Shown here: positions 9,389 through 17,166 of the stretch, in pieces
Position numbering within the stretch: the stretch's first letter is position 1
How the letters are laid out: the number at the start of each line of letters is the position of its first letter
IMG/VR virus record: IMGVR_UViG_3300036398_004909
Coordinates: 1 to 51,876 of that record
Source of the DNA: a virus
DNA: 51,876 bases
Direction: 5' to 3' (one strand)
Notes under the pieces: model-generated
Databases searched by the model: none
What the model was told of the DNA's origin: nothing
The model's input: only the letters and a program-made list of their open reading frames with translations
Made by a program: the position numbers and the translations under genes

Positions 9389-11166
9389 TGGACATAAAAA
9401 ACAACTATTATTTTAAAAATTTTGAGACCATAAATTTGGTTTACAATGAATATTGGGATTTTAATCTTGCAAATGATAAAACTGGTGATTTTATTCCTTA
9501 TGCCATTAATTGTAAAGATAGTTGTGGTCATGTGATTATAACGGATGGTTTGGTTGCATGGTTTGATATTAACAACAGTGGTACCACAACGTCAAGTTAT
9601 AGTTTGACTTCTTTGGTAGAATGGTCAGGTTATACCTTGACACCTTCTAGCGGCTTTACCTTAAATGATTGGGGATTAACGGGGGTTGATAATGGTAGAA
9701 CTGATTGTTTATCAGGAAAAACTTTAACTATAACATCAGCAGATACTAGATTAGTTTTATACGCTGTTACTGGTTATAGTATTACATATAATTCAGAATC
9801 TGGTTGTACAGTTGGCCCTGGAATTTATACCTATCCATATGAAACTCATTATAATGTAGAAGCTTTAGGTGGTTGTCCCGTTGGTAATACTGTTTGTTTA
9901 AACGGTGGCTTTTACCAAGGGTTTTTTAAATTAGATAACGACAAGCCATCACCAATTAACGAATTAAGTGTTGATCCTTGTTGTCAAAGTGGATATACCT
10001 TAACTTCAACTTCTGGATATACAAAATGGCAAGTAATGCCAACAGAATTTCCAAATGGCTGGTCAATGGAGACTTGGATTAAATGGGATAACTCTTATTG
10101 TTCTTCAGGGAATACATCAGGTCTTACTTTAAATGATAATTTCACAGGAAATACCAATTTCTTTTTTTATATTGGCACACGAGCAGAAAATAAATTTTGG
10201 AATGATTTTTCAGGTGAAACAGGATATACGACTACCACTGGTATTCCATTACAAAGAACAGCTTCTTTAGAATACGAGGAAAAAGTAGTAGAACCAAATA
10301 GTGGCGTTAGTTGGTTTACCAGAAATACTAGTTGTAGTTGTGGTTGTCAGGTTACTTGTGATGTTTGTGGTACTGTTACCACAGGGTATGTTGACCCAAG
10401 TTATATTTCAGGTGGTCAAAACTGGTTTTCTCAGGGCAGTAGTCAAATAGCAACTTGTTGTAGCGTTTGTAACACGCCAGTATTAAATTCGGTAGTTACT
10501 GGTTATAGTTATAATTATTGTGACCAGTTATCAGAAAACGCTTTAGGTTTTAGAATTACAAATGATGGTCGAATTGGTTACCGTAAGATGACAGTTACGG
10601 GTGATTGTTATAATAATAAATTTTTAATAACTGGAACCGTTATGGAAGAAGGTTATTCTGACGCAAATATTATGCCAACAGGAAACACATGGACGCATGT
10701 TGTAGTGACTTATATTGAGGGTGGTTCTAAATATGGTTTGCCGGCAGGTACTTTAACTTTTTGGGTTGATGGTTTGGCAAAATATAAAGTTTATGATTTT
10801 ATTGGCTTACAATTACGTGCTTTAAACGAATGGAGTGATAAACAAATAGGTGTACCTTTTAATATGAGTTGGGGTGGTGGTACACAAGGTCTAACAGAAA
10901 GTCAAACATTTGGTGGTCCAGACCCAGCTGATAAAAATTTAGATATTGAAAAATACTTTGCAGGAACTTTTGAAGGTGAGTTATCACAATTACGTTTTTA
11001 TGAAAAGGCTTTAAATGTTTTAGAAATTAGAAATAACTTTTTTGTTGATTGTCGAAGATATTGTAAAGACAATACTTTTGGTGGTGCACAAATTGTACAA
11101 CCAGGAAACAATAACTGTGGTAGTTGTAAAAGTCCACTACCACCTTATATCATAATACCATGTTGA
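9388..11166 (+). CDS. LamG/concanavalin-like, cysteine-rich adhesion protein
   Basis: A 592-residue protein whose ATG overlaps the stop of the fibre gene before it (TAATG), so the two are probably translated together. Residues of about 195-560 show a split LamG-like (laminin G / concanavalin A-type) jelly-roll: GWSMETWIKWDN, then NTWTHVVVTYIEGG, LTFWVDGLAKYKVYDF and EGELSQLRFYEKALNVLEIRN. A cysteine-rich insert (CSCGCQVTCDVCGT, about residues 312-325, and further C pairs nearby) lies inside the lectin fold. The family usually binds carbohydrate; here it would be a host-binding subunit beside the fibres. The C-terminus CKSPLPPYIIIPC is Pro/Cys-rich. No enzymatic motif was seen. Confidence 0.75.
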   Translation: MDIKNNYYFKNFETINLVYNEYWDFNLANDKTGDFIPYAINCKDSCGHVIITDGLVAWFDINNSGTTTSSYSLTSLVEWSGYTLTPSSGFTLNDWGLTGVDNGRTDCLSGKTLTITSADTRLVLYAVTGYSITYNSESGCTVGPGIYTYPYETHYNVEALGGCPVGNTVCLNGGFYQGFFKLDNDKPSPINELSVDPCCQSGYTLTSTSGYTKWQVMPTEFPNGWSMETWIKWDNSYCSSGNTSGLTLNDNFTGNTNFFFYIGTRAENKFWNDFSGETGYTTTTGIPLQRTASLEYEEKVVEPNSGVSWFTRNTSCSCGCQVTCDVCGTVTTGYVDPSYISGGQNWFSQGSSQIATCCSVCNTPVLNSVVTGYSYNYCDQLSENALGFRITNDGRIGYRKMTVTGDCYNNKFLITGTVMEEGYSDANIMPTGNTWTHVVVTYIEGGSKYGLPAGTLTFWVDGLAKYKVYDFIGLQLRALNEWSDKQIGVPFNMSWGGGTQGLTESQTFGGPDPADKNLDIEKYFAGTFEGELSQLRFYEKALNVLEIRNNFFVDCRRYCKDNTFGGAQIVQPGNNNCGSCKSPLPPYIIIPC

Positions 11167-11167
11167 T

Positions 11168-11176
11168 GATATTTAT
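11168..11176 (+). promoter_or_regulatory. Candidate late promoter GATATTTAT
   Basis: Exact motif placed between the LamG gene stop and the BppU-like gene, 8 nt before the ATG. The gap between the genes is only 18 nt and is almost filled by the motif. Confidence 0.5.
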
Positions 11177-11184
11177 TAACTAAG

Positions 11185-11574
11185 ATGGCACAAAATTTTT
11201 TCATTCGTAAGAACAGCACACTTCCGGTAGTTAAGTTAAAATTAACTAATGACGGTAGAAGTACCTATCGTCAAATATATGACCGTTTAGAAAACGCTGC
11301 AATCACCTTCAGTATGATAGATGATAAAGGTAATTATAAAGTTTTTAATAAAGCAGGATTACTTTTACCAGTAGATAAGGCCCTATGTAAAGAAGATGGT
11401 GAATATTATCTAGGTTACCAATTTGACATTAAAGATGTAAACCAGGCAGGTTCTTTTAAAGCGGAATTTAGAGTTGATTTTTTAGACAATGGTGAGAGTT
11501 TAATTGTTCCAATTAGGGAAGACTTATATATAAATGTATTAGATAGTTTTACAAAAGCTAAAATTGTATGTTAA
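11185..11574 (+). CDS. Ig-fold baseplate/fibre protein, BppU N-terminus-like
   Basis: A 129-residue protein. Its pattern is a polar start, LPVVKLKLTNDG, then AAITFSMIDDKGNYKVFNK, an acidic turn, GYQFDIKDVNQAGSFKAEF and a final LYINVLDS strand. This follows the Ig-like N-terminal domain of phage baseplate upper protein (BppU) and related fibre-anchoring domains (LPVLxLxL ... ATVxFxM ... AGxYxAEFxV). The similarity is one of pattern and recalled from the family. It lies at the end of the adhesion module, so it may fix fibres to the baseplate. Confidence 0.55.
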   Translation: MAQNFFIRKNSTLPVVKLKLTNDGRSTYRQIYDRLENAAITFSMIDDKGNYKVFNKAGLLLPVDKALCKEDGEYYLGYQFDIKDVNQAGSFKAEFRVDFLDNGESLIVPIREDLYINVLDSFTKAKIVC

Positions 11575-11575
11575 A

Positions 11576-11944
11576 ATGAAAAATCTTATAAGAAAAATAT
11601 TAAGGGAAGAATTTGATGATTTTGATTGGGTGGGGGAAATTAAACAATTTTCACCCGCTGAAGAATTTTTGTATGAAATTATGTCAAATTTAACAATGGT
11701 CCCTTCAAAAAATAGTCCAGGTTTAATGTTATATAAGGATGAAAGTGGACTAAATTTAATGGCGGATGATGCGGATAGAGATGAAAAAAATCCTTATTTA
11801 TTAGTTAATTATGATAAAATTTGGAGAAAATTAAATCAAAAATTTGGTCTTAACAATCAGGAAATCAAAGACTTATGCGTGCGTATGCTGGAAATGACCC
11901 ATAAACGAAAGGTATTGACAGCGGAGACTACAAAGCCCGTATGA
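11576..11944 (+). CDS. Small protein with capsid-targeting-like N-terminus; 3' end fused to CRISPR-like array 1
   Basis: A 122-residue protein of unknown function. The ATG at 11576 is chosen over 11564 because it gives the shared N-terminal peptide MKNLIRKILREEFDDF and avoids overlap with the gene before. It is a paralogue of 47993-48364: both share KQFSPAEEFLYEIMSNL and NYDKIWRKLNQKFGLNNQE (D-Y-D-K in the other copy). The last residues LEMTHKRKVLTA are encoded by the first repeat of the array and the stop codon falls in the first spacer. The true functional C-terminus may therefore be before the repeat. The N-terminal peptide with LRE resembles a T4-type prohead-protease signal, which suggests a packaged internal protein. 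Confidence 0.7.
   Translation: MKNLIRKILREEFDDFDWVGEIKQFSPAEEFLYEIMSNLTMVPSKNSPGLMLYKDESGLNLMADDADRDEKNPYLLVNYDKIWRKLNQKFGLNNQEIKDLCVRMLEMTHKRKVLTAETTKPV
11808..11886 (+). repeat. 79-nt leader-like sequence before array 1 (second copy at 48237-48315)
   Basis: This 79-nt stretch and 48237-48315 differ at one base (T/C at the codon after GGAAA). The rest of the two paralogous genes upstream is clearly more diverged. The identity continues into the first repeat. High nucleotide conservation just outside a repeat array is what a leader or a recombination site would show; it is also coding sequence in both copies. Confidence 0.6.
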
Positions 11945-12054
11945 TTGGTCCTGCTGGAGATGATCCATAAACGAAAGGTATTGACAGCATCCTTCAACTG
12001 ATACAGAAGATACCCCTGGCTGGAGATGACCCATAAACGAAAGGTATTAACCTG
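11887..12054 (+). CRISPR. CRISPR-like array 1: three 36-nt repeats, two 30-nt spacers
   Basis: Repeats at 11887-11922, 11953-11988 and 12019-12054; unique spacers at 11923-11952 and 11989-12018. The period is exactly 66. The repeat begins GCTGGARATGAYCCATAAAC and ends GGTATTGACAGC, so its ends GCTG/CAGC are inverted repeats. The last copy is degenerate at its 3' end (TTAACCTG instead of TTGACAGC), as is usual for the distal repeat of a CRISPR array. The spacers share no sequence with each other and are richer in G+C than the surroundings. The first repeat is read as the C-terminus of the gene upstream. No cas gene is visible in the window. Strand is given by the degenerate end and is tentative. 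Confidence 0.68.
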
Positions 12055-12062
12055 ATATTTAT
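12054..12062 (+). promoter_or_regulatory. Candidate late promoter GATATTTAT
   Basis: Exact motif touching the end of the degenerate last repeat of array 1 and 5 nt before the next ATG. If it works as a promoter, the transcript would start at or very near the start codon. Confidence 0.45.
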
Positions 12063-12067
12063 AAAAT

Positions 12068-12412
12068 ATGAAAAATCTTATAAGAAAAATATTAAAAGAA
12101 GAAATCGCCACCAGCAAGAGTTTTGAAGACTTTGCTGAAAAAAGATTTAAAGGTGCGGAAAAAATCACCAATAATGCAAAAGAAAAAGGTGGTCCAGCAA
12201 TGTTAACCTATCACCATTTTAGAGTTAAATTACCTTACTATAAAAAAGCAATGGAAGGTAAATTTGATTTGGAAGAATCAAAAAAAGAATTTAAAAAATA
12301 TCTAGATGAATTATGTGACTTATCTGAAAACGTTGAAATGGGACAAGTAGAATTTCAAAAATTAGTTGGTCTTATAGAAGTTTTAGGTGAACTCATAATC
12401 AAACAAAAGTAA
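12068..12412 (+). CDS. Small protein with capsid-targeting-like N-terminus
   Basis: A 114-residue protein starting MKNLIRKILKEEIATSKSFE, the same N-terminal peptide (DNA nearly identical for the first 33 nt) as the gene at 11576. The rest is unrelated to that gene: a charged, helical protein (KFDLEESKKEFKKYLDELCD) with no recognised domain. If the peptide is cleaved after LKE, the mature part would begin EIATSK. It may be an internal head protein. It stands between array 1 and the DNA polymerase gene. Confidence 0.65.
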   Translation: MKNLIRKILKEEIATSKSFEDFAEKRFKGAEKITNNAKEKGGPAMLTYHHFRVKLPYYKKAMEGKFDLEESKKEFKKYLDELCDLSENVEMGQVEFQKLVGLIEVLGELIIKQK

Positions 12413-12431
12413 TTTACTATCTCAAAATATT

Positions 12432-12460
12432 TCGTTATCTTTATTAAAAATTAATAACGA
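12432..12460 (+). repeat. Inverted repeat upstream of the DNA polymerase
   Basis: TCGTTAT (12432-12438) and ATAACGA (12454-12460) can form a 7-bp stem with an A/T-rich loop, 39 nt before the polymerase start. There is no T-run after it, so it is not a typical terminator. T4 gp43 represses its own translation by binding a hairpin near its start; a similar role here is only a guess. Confidence 0.3.
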
Positions 12461-12499
12461 GTTGGTCTTACTGTACCCGTCCAAAACAGATGAAATATT

Positions 12500-15367
12500 A
12501 TGAGCAAAGAAAAAATTTCCCAAGCGACCCCCACTGAGATTGAAAATTTTTTAAAAGGTCGTGACCCTGAAAAATATATTGTAGGAATAGAATTAGACCA
12601 AACAGATGATTGGTCGGTTGATAATTCTAATCGTGTTTATCTTATGATTGATGACCCTGAAAAGGGTAAAAAAATTAAAACCCAAAAGTTTATACCTTTT
12701 TTATGGACTAAATCTTTAAAAGATACTGGTTTCTATGGTGATGATGTTGAAAGAATGAAGTATGAGGCAAAAAGACACGGAATTTCTACAGAAAAATTAA
12801 GAACCGATGATAATCAACGTTTAGAAGATGGTTTTAAATATTTGGTTAAAACAACTGGTACTTATCGTGATTTGGTTAACTTTTTTAAAAAAGGTGGTTT
12901 AGACCCCTGGAAACGAAAAGACGTTATACAAATATTACAACCGATTGAACAATATATGATTCAAACCGGTAAAAGGTTGTTTAAAGGTTTTGATGATTAT
13001 TCTGAAGTTCATAAAGTAGTATTCGACATTGAGACCACTTCTTTAGAACCAGAAGAAGGTCATATATTTTTGATTGGTATTAAGGATAATCGTGGTTTTA
13101 GAAAGATTTTAAGTGCTTACGATGAAAATGGTGAATGGACGACTGAAGCTGAAAAAGAAATGATTATAAAGTTTTTTGAAACTATTTCTGAACTTAACGC
13201 TTCGATTATTACTGGTTATAATTCTGAAAACTTTGACTGGCACTATATTTTAGGTAGGATGAAAATATTAGGAATCGTCAATGAATATGTTAGAGTTTCA
13301 CCCAGAGGTGATAAAACTAAAACTTATACTTCAGATGGTTTTATTAAAACTAAACATCCTGGAATTCCTTTAACACGTAAAACTGCATCACTTAAATTGG
13401 GTGCGGAGTTGGAGCAATATGAACAAACAAACATGTGGGGTTATAATATTTTAGACACCTTACATCGTGTTAGACAAGCACAAGCATTAAATTCAAACAT
13501 TAAAGAAGCGGGTTTGAAATATATTGCAAAAGAAGCAAAGGTAGAAAGAGGAAATCGTGTTTATGTCGATGGTTTACAATTAGGTAGAATTTGGAATGAA
13601 AATAAACAATATTATTATAATCCTACAAGTGGTCAGTGGCATGGTTTAGAAGAAGATAAACCAGAACCAAAAATGGTGGAAAATAAAAAAGGTGAAATGG
13701 TTGTTATTGACGGATATGAAGATAAGTGGGATATTGTTGATGGTCGATTTTTAATTACGGAATACTTAACGGATGACTTACTGGAAACCGAACAAGTAGA
13801 TGATATTTACACCCAAGCAGGGTTTTTAACAGCATCACTGGTACCAACAACTTTTAGCAGAACCATTACAATGGGAACTGCGACACTTTGGAAATTATTG
13901 ATGATGGCGTGGTCGTATGAAAATAGTCTCGCAATTCCAGATACACTACTAAAAAGAGATTTTACTGGTGGTCTTTCCAGACTTTTACATTTGGGTTATA
14001 GTAAAAAAGTTGCAAAATTTGACTACGCATCACTTTATCCGTCGATTCAATTAACGCACGAAGTTTTTCCTGATTGTGATATTACGGGTGCTCTAAGAGC
14101 TATGTTATTGTACTTATCCGAAACACGTAATAAGTATAAAGCTTTAATGAATGAATCGAATGCAGCTGGTGACGCAAAAGCAGCTTCCATGTACGATAAA
14201 AAACAATTACCAATTAAGATTTTAAATAATTCCGCTTTTGGTTCTATTTCCGCTCCACATATTTTTCCTTGGGGCGATATTGACATTGGTGAGATGATTA
14301 CTTGTACAGGTAGACAGTATTTAAGAACCATGATTACTTTTTTTATGGAAAGAGGGTACACACCTTTAGTGTTAGATACTGATGGGGTTAATTTTTCTTG
14401 TCCTGAAGATGCTGACAACCGAGAATATATTGGTAATGGTTTACATCGTTTTGTTAAAAAAGGAGTTGTATATAAAGGTATTGATGCCGATGTTGCTGAG
14501 TATAACGAAAGGTTTATGCACGGTGTTATGGGTCTTGATATTGATGATATTATGGATGCAACAATTAATTTATCCAGAAAAAATTATGCAATTTTAAAAC
14601 CTGGTGGAAAAGTTAAACTAACAGGTAATACCATTAAGGGAAAAACAATACCTAAATATATTGAAAAGTTTTTAAGTAAAGCAATTAGATTGTTGTTGGA
14701 TGGTAAAGGTAAGGAGTTTGTTGATTTTTATTATGAGTATTTAGAAAAAATTTATAACAAACAAATACCTTTGGTAGATATCGCAAATAAATCAAAAGTT
14801 AAAAAAACCATTGGGAGCTATAAAAAAAGAGGTACCGACAAAAACGGTAGGGAACTATCTAGACAAGCTCACATGGAATTAATTATTCGTGATGGTATTC
14901 ACATAAACTTGGGTGATACCATTTATTATATTAATAATGGAACTAAAAAATCTCACGCAGATATCACAACCAGTAAAACTAAAAAAGACCCACCAGAAGG
15001 TACTCTTAAATTTAATTGTTATTTGATTACCGAAGACCAGATTAAGAAAAATCCTGATTTAACTGGCGAATATAATGTACCAAAATACATTGATGCTTTT
15101 AATAAAAAAGTTGAGCCACTTTTAGTAGTGTTTCCTTTACATATTCGAGAATCTTTAATTATTGAGAACCCAGAAGACAAACAATATTTCACTTCTAAAG
15201 AATTAGAGTTAATTGGTGGTATTGCAACAAACCCAGAAGACCAAGATACCTTAGAAGAATTGATGACTATGAGTGAAGGTGAGGTTAATTTTTGGAATAG
15301 AAAAGGTGTTTCCGAAACTTATATGATAAAAGATAGATTTCAAGAAAATAAAGAAATTGTTATATAA
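12500..15367 (+). CDS. gp43: DNA polymerase, family B (T4 gp43 type)
   Basis: A 955-residue replicative polymerase with proofreading. Exonuclease motifs: Exo I DIETTS (D176/E178), Exo II YNSENFDW (about 240) and Exo III YLTDDLLET (about 420). Polymerase motifs: A DYASLYPSI (D508), B KILNNSAFGS (about 573) and C DTDGVNF (D626, D628). Motif C has Gly where most family B enzymes have Ser or Thr (DTDS), but both catalytic Asp are kept. It is slightly longer than T4 gp43 (898 residues). It copies the phage genome together with clamp and loader proteins that are not in this window. An inverted repeat precedes the gene; no GATATTTAT motif does, which fits expression before the late phase. Confidence 0.96.
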   Translation: MSKEKISQATPTEIENFLKGRDPEKYIVGIELDQTDDWSVDNSNRVYLMIDDPEKGKKIKTQKFIPFLWTKSLKDTGFYGDDVERMKYEAKRHGISTEKLRTDDNQRLEDGFKYLVKTTGTYRDLVNFFKKGGLDPWKRKDVIQILQPIEQYMIQTGKRLFKGFDDYSEVHKVVFDIETTSLEPEEGHIFLIGIKDNRGFRKILSAYDENGEWTTEAEKEMIIKFFETISELNASIITGYNSENFDWHYILGRMKILGIVNEYVRVSPRGDKTKTYTSDGFIKTKHPGIPLTRKTASLKLGAELEQYEQTNMWGYNILDTLHRVRQAQALNSNIKEAGLKYIAKEAKVERGNRVYVDGLQLGRIWNENKQYYYNPTSGQWHGLEEDKPEPKMVENKKGEMVVIDGYEDKWDIVDGRFLITEYLTDDLLETEQVDDIYTQAGFLTASLVPTTFSRTITMGTATLWKLLMMAWSYENSLAIPDTLLKRDFTGGLSRLLHLGYSKKVAKFDYASLYPSIQLTHEVFPDCDITGALRAMLLYLSETRNKYKALMNESNAAGDAKAASMYDKKQLPIKILNNSAFGSISAPHIFPWGDIDIGEMITCTGRQYLRTMITFFMERGYTPLVLDTDGVNFSCPEDADNREYIGNGLHRFVKKGVVYKGIDADVAEYNERFMHGVMGLDIDDIMDATINLSRKNYAILKPGGKVKLTGNTIKGKTIPKYIEKFLSKAIRLLLDGKGKEFVDFYYEYLEKIYNKQIPLVDIANKSKVKKTIGSYKKRGTDKNGRELSRQAHMELIIRDGIHINLGDTIYYINNGTKKSHADITTSKTKKDPPEGTLKFNCYLITEDQIKKNPDLTGEYNVPKYIDAFNKKVEPLLVVFPLHIRESLIIENPEDKQYFTSKELELIGGIATNPEDQDTLEELMTMSEGEVNFWNRKGVSETYMIKDRFQENKEIVI

Positions 15368-15388
15368 TTATATAAATTAATTTTTATG

Positions 15389-15397
15389 GATATTTAT
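15389..15397 (+). promoter_or_regulatory. Candidate late promoter GATATTTAT
   Basis: Exact motif (TGGATATTTATAAATT) 5 nt before the ATG at 15403, in the 35-nt gap after the polymerase gene. Confidence 0.45.
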
Positions 15398-15402
15398 AAA
15401 TT

Positions 15403-15666
15403 ATGATGTTAGATTTACAAGAATTTGTTGCTTACGATATAGCTTTAAAATTAAAAAAATTAGGGTATTCAACCCCTTTGACTAGTTATTATAACATCTA
15501 CAACAAACATGTTTTCTTTTCTAATAATGGAATTCATAATGAAGCTATTTGGGCACCTAATTACAAACAAACTTTAGATTGGTTAACAATAGTTTTTGGT
15601 TTAAAAATTAAGCCAACAAAAGAATATATTATTAAAGCGGTCAATGAATTAAGTGAAAAATTATAA
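15403..15666 (+). CDS. Small conserved phage/Bacteroidetes protein of unknown function
   Basis: An 87-residue protein: an N-terminal ALKLKKLGYSTPLTSYY motif, a short polar middle (NGIHNEAIWAPNYKQT) and an aromatic end LDWLTIVFGLKIKPTK. Small proteins of this ALxLKxLGF...WLxxxxG pattern are frequent in Bacteroidetes and their phages; their function is not known to me. It has its own motif upstream and stands alone in a short interval, so it is probably expressed as a single late gene. An ATG one codon downstream would also serve. Confidence 0.7.
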   Translation: MMLDLQEFVAYDIALKLKKLGYSTPLTSYYNIYNKHVFFSNNGIHNEAIWAPNYKQTLDWLTIVFGLKIKPTKEYIIKAVNELSEKL

Positions 15667-15684
15667 AATAAATCGTTTTTCTAT

Positions 15685-15693
15685 GATATTTAT
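15685..15693 (+). promoter_or_regulatory. Candidate late promoter GATATTTAT
   Basis: Exact motif 14 nt before the ATG at 15708. It would drive the compact run 15708-18187, whose genes overlap or abut. Confidence 0.5.
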
Positions 15694-15707
15694 AAAGAAA
15701 AGAAAAA

Positions 15708-16310
15708 ATGATAAATTTTGTAAACGAATTCATTTATTTTGATGGTAAAAGAATACCCAATAGAGATGATGTGAAATCGGCTTCTAACAGCACCACAGAT
15801 CCAATATTTAACCCTGAAGATGGTGAACAATTAAAAAATGCGACAGCCCAACAACGTCAACAAGGGTATCGAGGGTATTATTCATTGGTACCGATGCCAG
15901 CCGTTAAAACACCTTTAGCTGATGATAGTTATCCAACAATGGTTTCCTATATGGATGATGAGAAAAATATTAGGAATTTTAATAAAAACAAATTAAAAAA
16001 CTTTAAAGTCAAAAGAAGAATTAAAGAAGTTGCAAAAAATAAAATAGACAATATGATTGAAGATATTGTTAATAAAAAAATAGCGAAAGATATTTTAAAT
16101 GTTAGAAAAAACGGCATTCCAGATATTGATGTTGTTAGTGAAGAAAACCCGATTTTAGTTAGGAAATTAAAAAATTTAGTTGATATTGTTGATTTGAACC
16201 AGGCGACAGGTGAACAAAAAGGCGTTATTTTAAATTTTTTAATCAATAACATCGGTACTGTTGATATTCCTGTAGAATATAAAGAAGAAATTGTAAAAAA
16301 ATTAAAATAA
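15708..16310 (+). CDS. Unknown protein, probably virion or assembly
   Basis: A 200-residue protein, MINFVNEFIYFDGKRIPNRD. The first 90 residues are polar and low in secondary structure signals (NSTTDPIFNPEDGEQLKNAT); the rest is lysine-rich and helical (FNKNKLKNFKVKRRIKEVAK). No catalytic motif or membrane segment is seen. It is first in a tight run of five genes behind a GATATTTAT motif; its stop is directly followed by the next ATG. Position and late-type promoter suggest a structural or assembly function, but there is no homology I recognise. Confidence 0.6.
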   Translation: MINFVNEFIYFDGKRIPNRDDVKSASNSTTDPIFNPEDGEQLKNATAQQRQQGYRGYYSLVPMPAVKTPLADDSYPTMVSYMDDEKNIRNFNKNKLKNFKVKRRIKEVAKNKIDNMIEDIVNKKIAKDILNVRKNGIPDIDVVSEENPILVRKLKNLVDIVDLNQATGEQKGVILNFLINNIGTVDIPVEYKEEIVKKLK

Positions 16311-16847
16311 ATGGCAAATTCACAGTTACAAGGGCATTATTGGGATTTACCTGAAGAATTACAAAATCATTTAAAAAGAATTATGCGAGCCTATAAAGGC
16401 GAGGAAAACGTAGAAGGATATCAAAGGTTAAAAAATTTAATTTCAAATTCAAAAATCAGTTATGAAGAATTAAAAAGAATTAAAAATTTTTTCGATACAC
16501 AACCACATAATACTGATTATATGGATGATAAAAAACAAACAACACCTTTTATTTTAAATGGTGGTTTAAAAATGAAAAGTTGGGTAAATAGCACCTTAAA
16601 TAACGCTAGAAGTTCTATAAACGCAAACAAAAAAATAAAAACAAATACTGGTATGGTTGGTAGTCATTATAAAAATGATGACATGTCGTTTAACACAAAG
16701 GTAAAAACCGACGATGTTAAAATTAAAACCTCACACCAAAAAAGTATTTCTGAATCTCAACATATTTATGAGATAGAAAAGATGGAAAACATCATAAATA
16801 TTTTTAATAAAAACAAAGAATTATGCCACAAATCGCACCAATCCTAA
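16311..16847 (+). CDS. Unknown protein, probably virion or assembly
   Basis: A 178-residue basic protein, MANSQLQGHYWDLPEELQNH. The N-terminal 60 residues look like a small helical domain (YWDLPEELQNHLKRIMRAYK ... YEELKRIKNFFD). The remainder is Asn/Lys-rich and probably extended. The start abuts the stop of the gene upstream, and the end overlaps the next gene by 25 nt, so the set is probably translated as a unit. The YWDLP-EEL-HL pattern looks familiar from T4-like environmental phages, but no function can be named. Confidence 0.6.
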   Translation: MANSQLQGHYWDLPEELQNHLKRIMRAYKGEENVEGYQRLKNLISNSKISYEELKRIKNFFDTQPHNTDYMDDKKQTTPFILNGGLKMKSWVNSTLNNARSSINANKKIKTNTGMVGSHYKNDDMSFNTKVKTDDVKIKTSHQKSISESQHIYEIEKMENIINIFNKNKELCHKSHQS

Positions 16848-17164
16848 CAGATGCAGCTAGTGTTCAAAGCTTTGGACCTGGTGGTATTTTAAATCAATTA
16901 CCTGGTTTAAAACAAACAGCAGACGCTGAAAGATTAACATTAACCACAATAAATGAATATAAAAATTTAGCGGGTAACCAATATGGGTCGACACACCCAA
17001 ATGCTTTAAGTGATAACGACGAAAAAGGTCGTGGTGACGCAAATAACCAAGTAGGTACCATTATTGATATTCAAACGCAACAATTTTTAACATATAGTTC
17101 TGGTAACAAATACGAACCAGGAGCGGGTTACAACAACTTTAACTATCCACAACAATATTGGTAA
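16823..17164 (+). CDS. Unknown protein, Gly/Asn-rich C-terminus
   Basis: A 113-residue protein, MPQIAPILTDAASVQSFGPG. The start overlaps the preceding gene by 25 nt and has an A-rich upstream sequence (AAAGAATT). The C-terminal half is polar and ends YEPGAGYNNFNYPQQYW, suggesting an exposed tail or a packing peptide. No domain is recognised. Its stop is followed 2 nt later by the WYL-domain gene. Confidence 0.6.
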   Translation: MPQIAPILTDAASVQSFGPGGILNQLPGLKQTADAERLTLTTINEYKNLAGNQYGSTHPNALSDNDEKGRGDANNQVGTIIDIQTQQFLTYSSGNKYEPGAGYNNFNYPQQYW

Positions 17165-17166
17165 TA

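Noticed and set aside
11887-12054. Arrays as integron attC sites
   Set aside because: There is no GTTRRRY core at the repeat ends, repeats are identical 36-mers with constant 30-nt spacers, and no integrase is present.
11857-12171. Minus-strand open frame of 104 codons over array 1 (repeated NTFRLW motif)
   Set aside because: It is a reverse reading of the repeats and runs into the 12068 gene. No start context and no homology.
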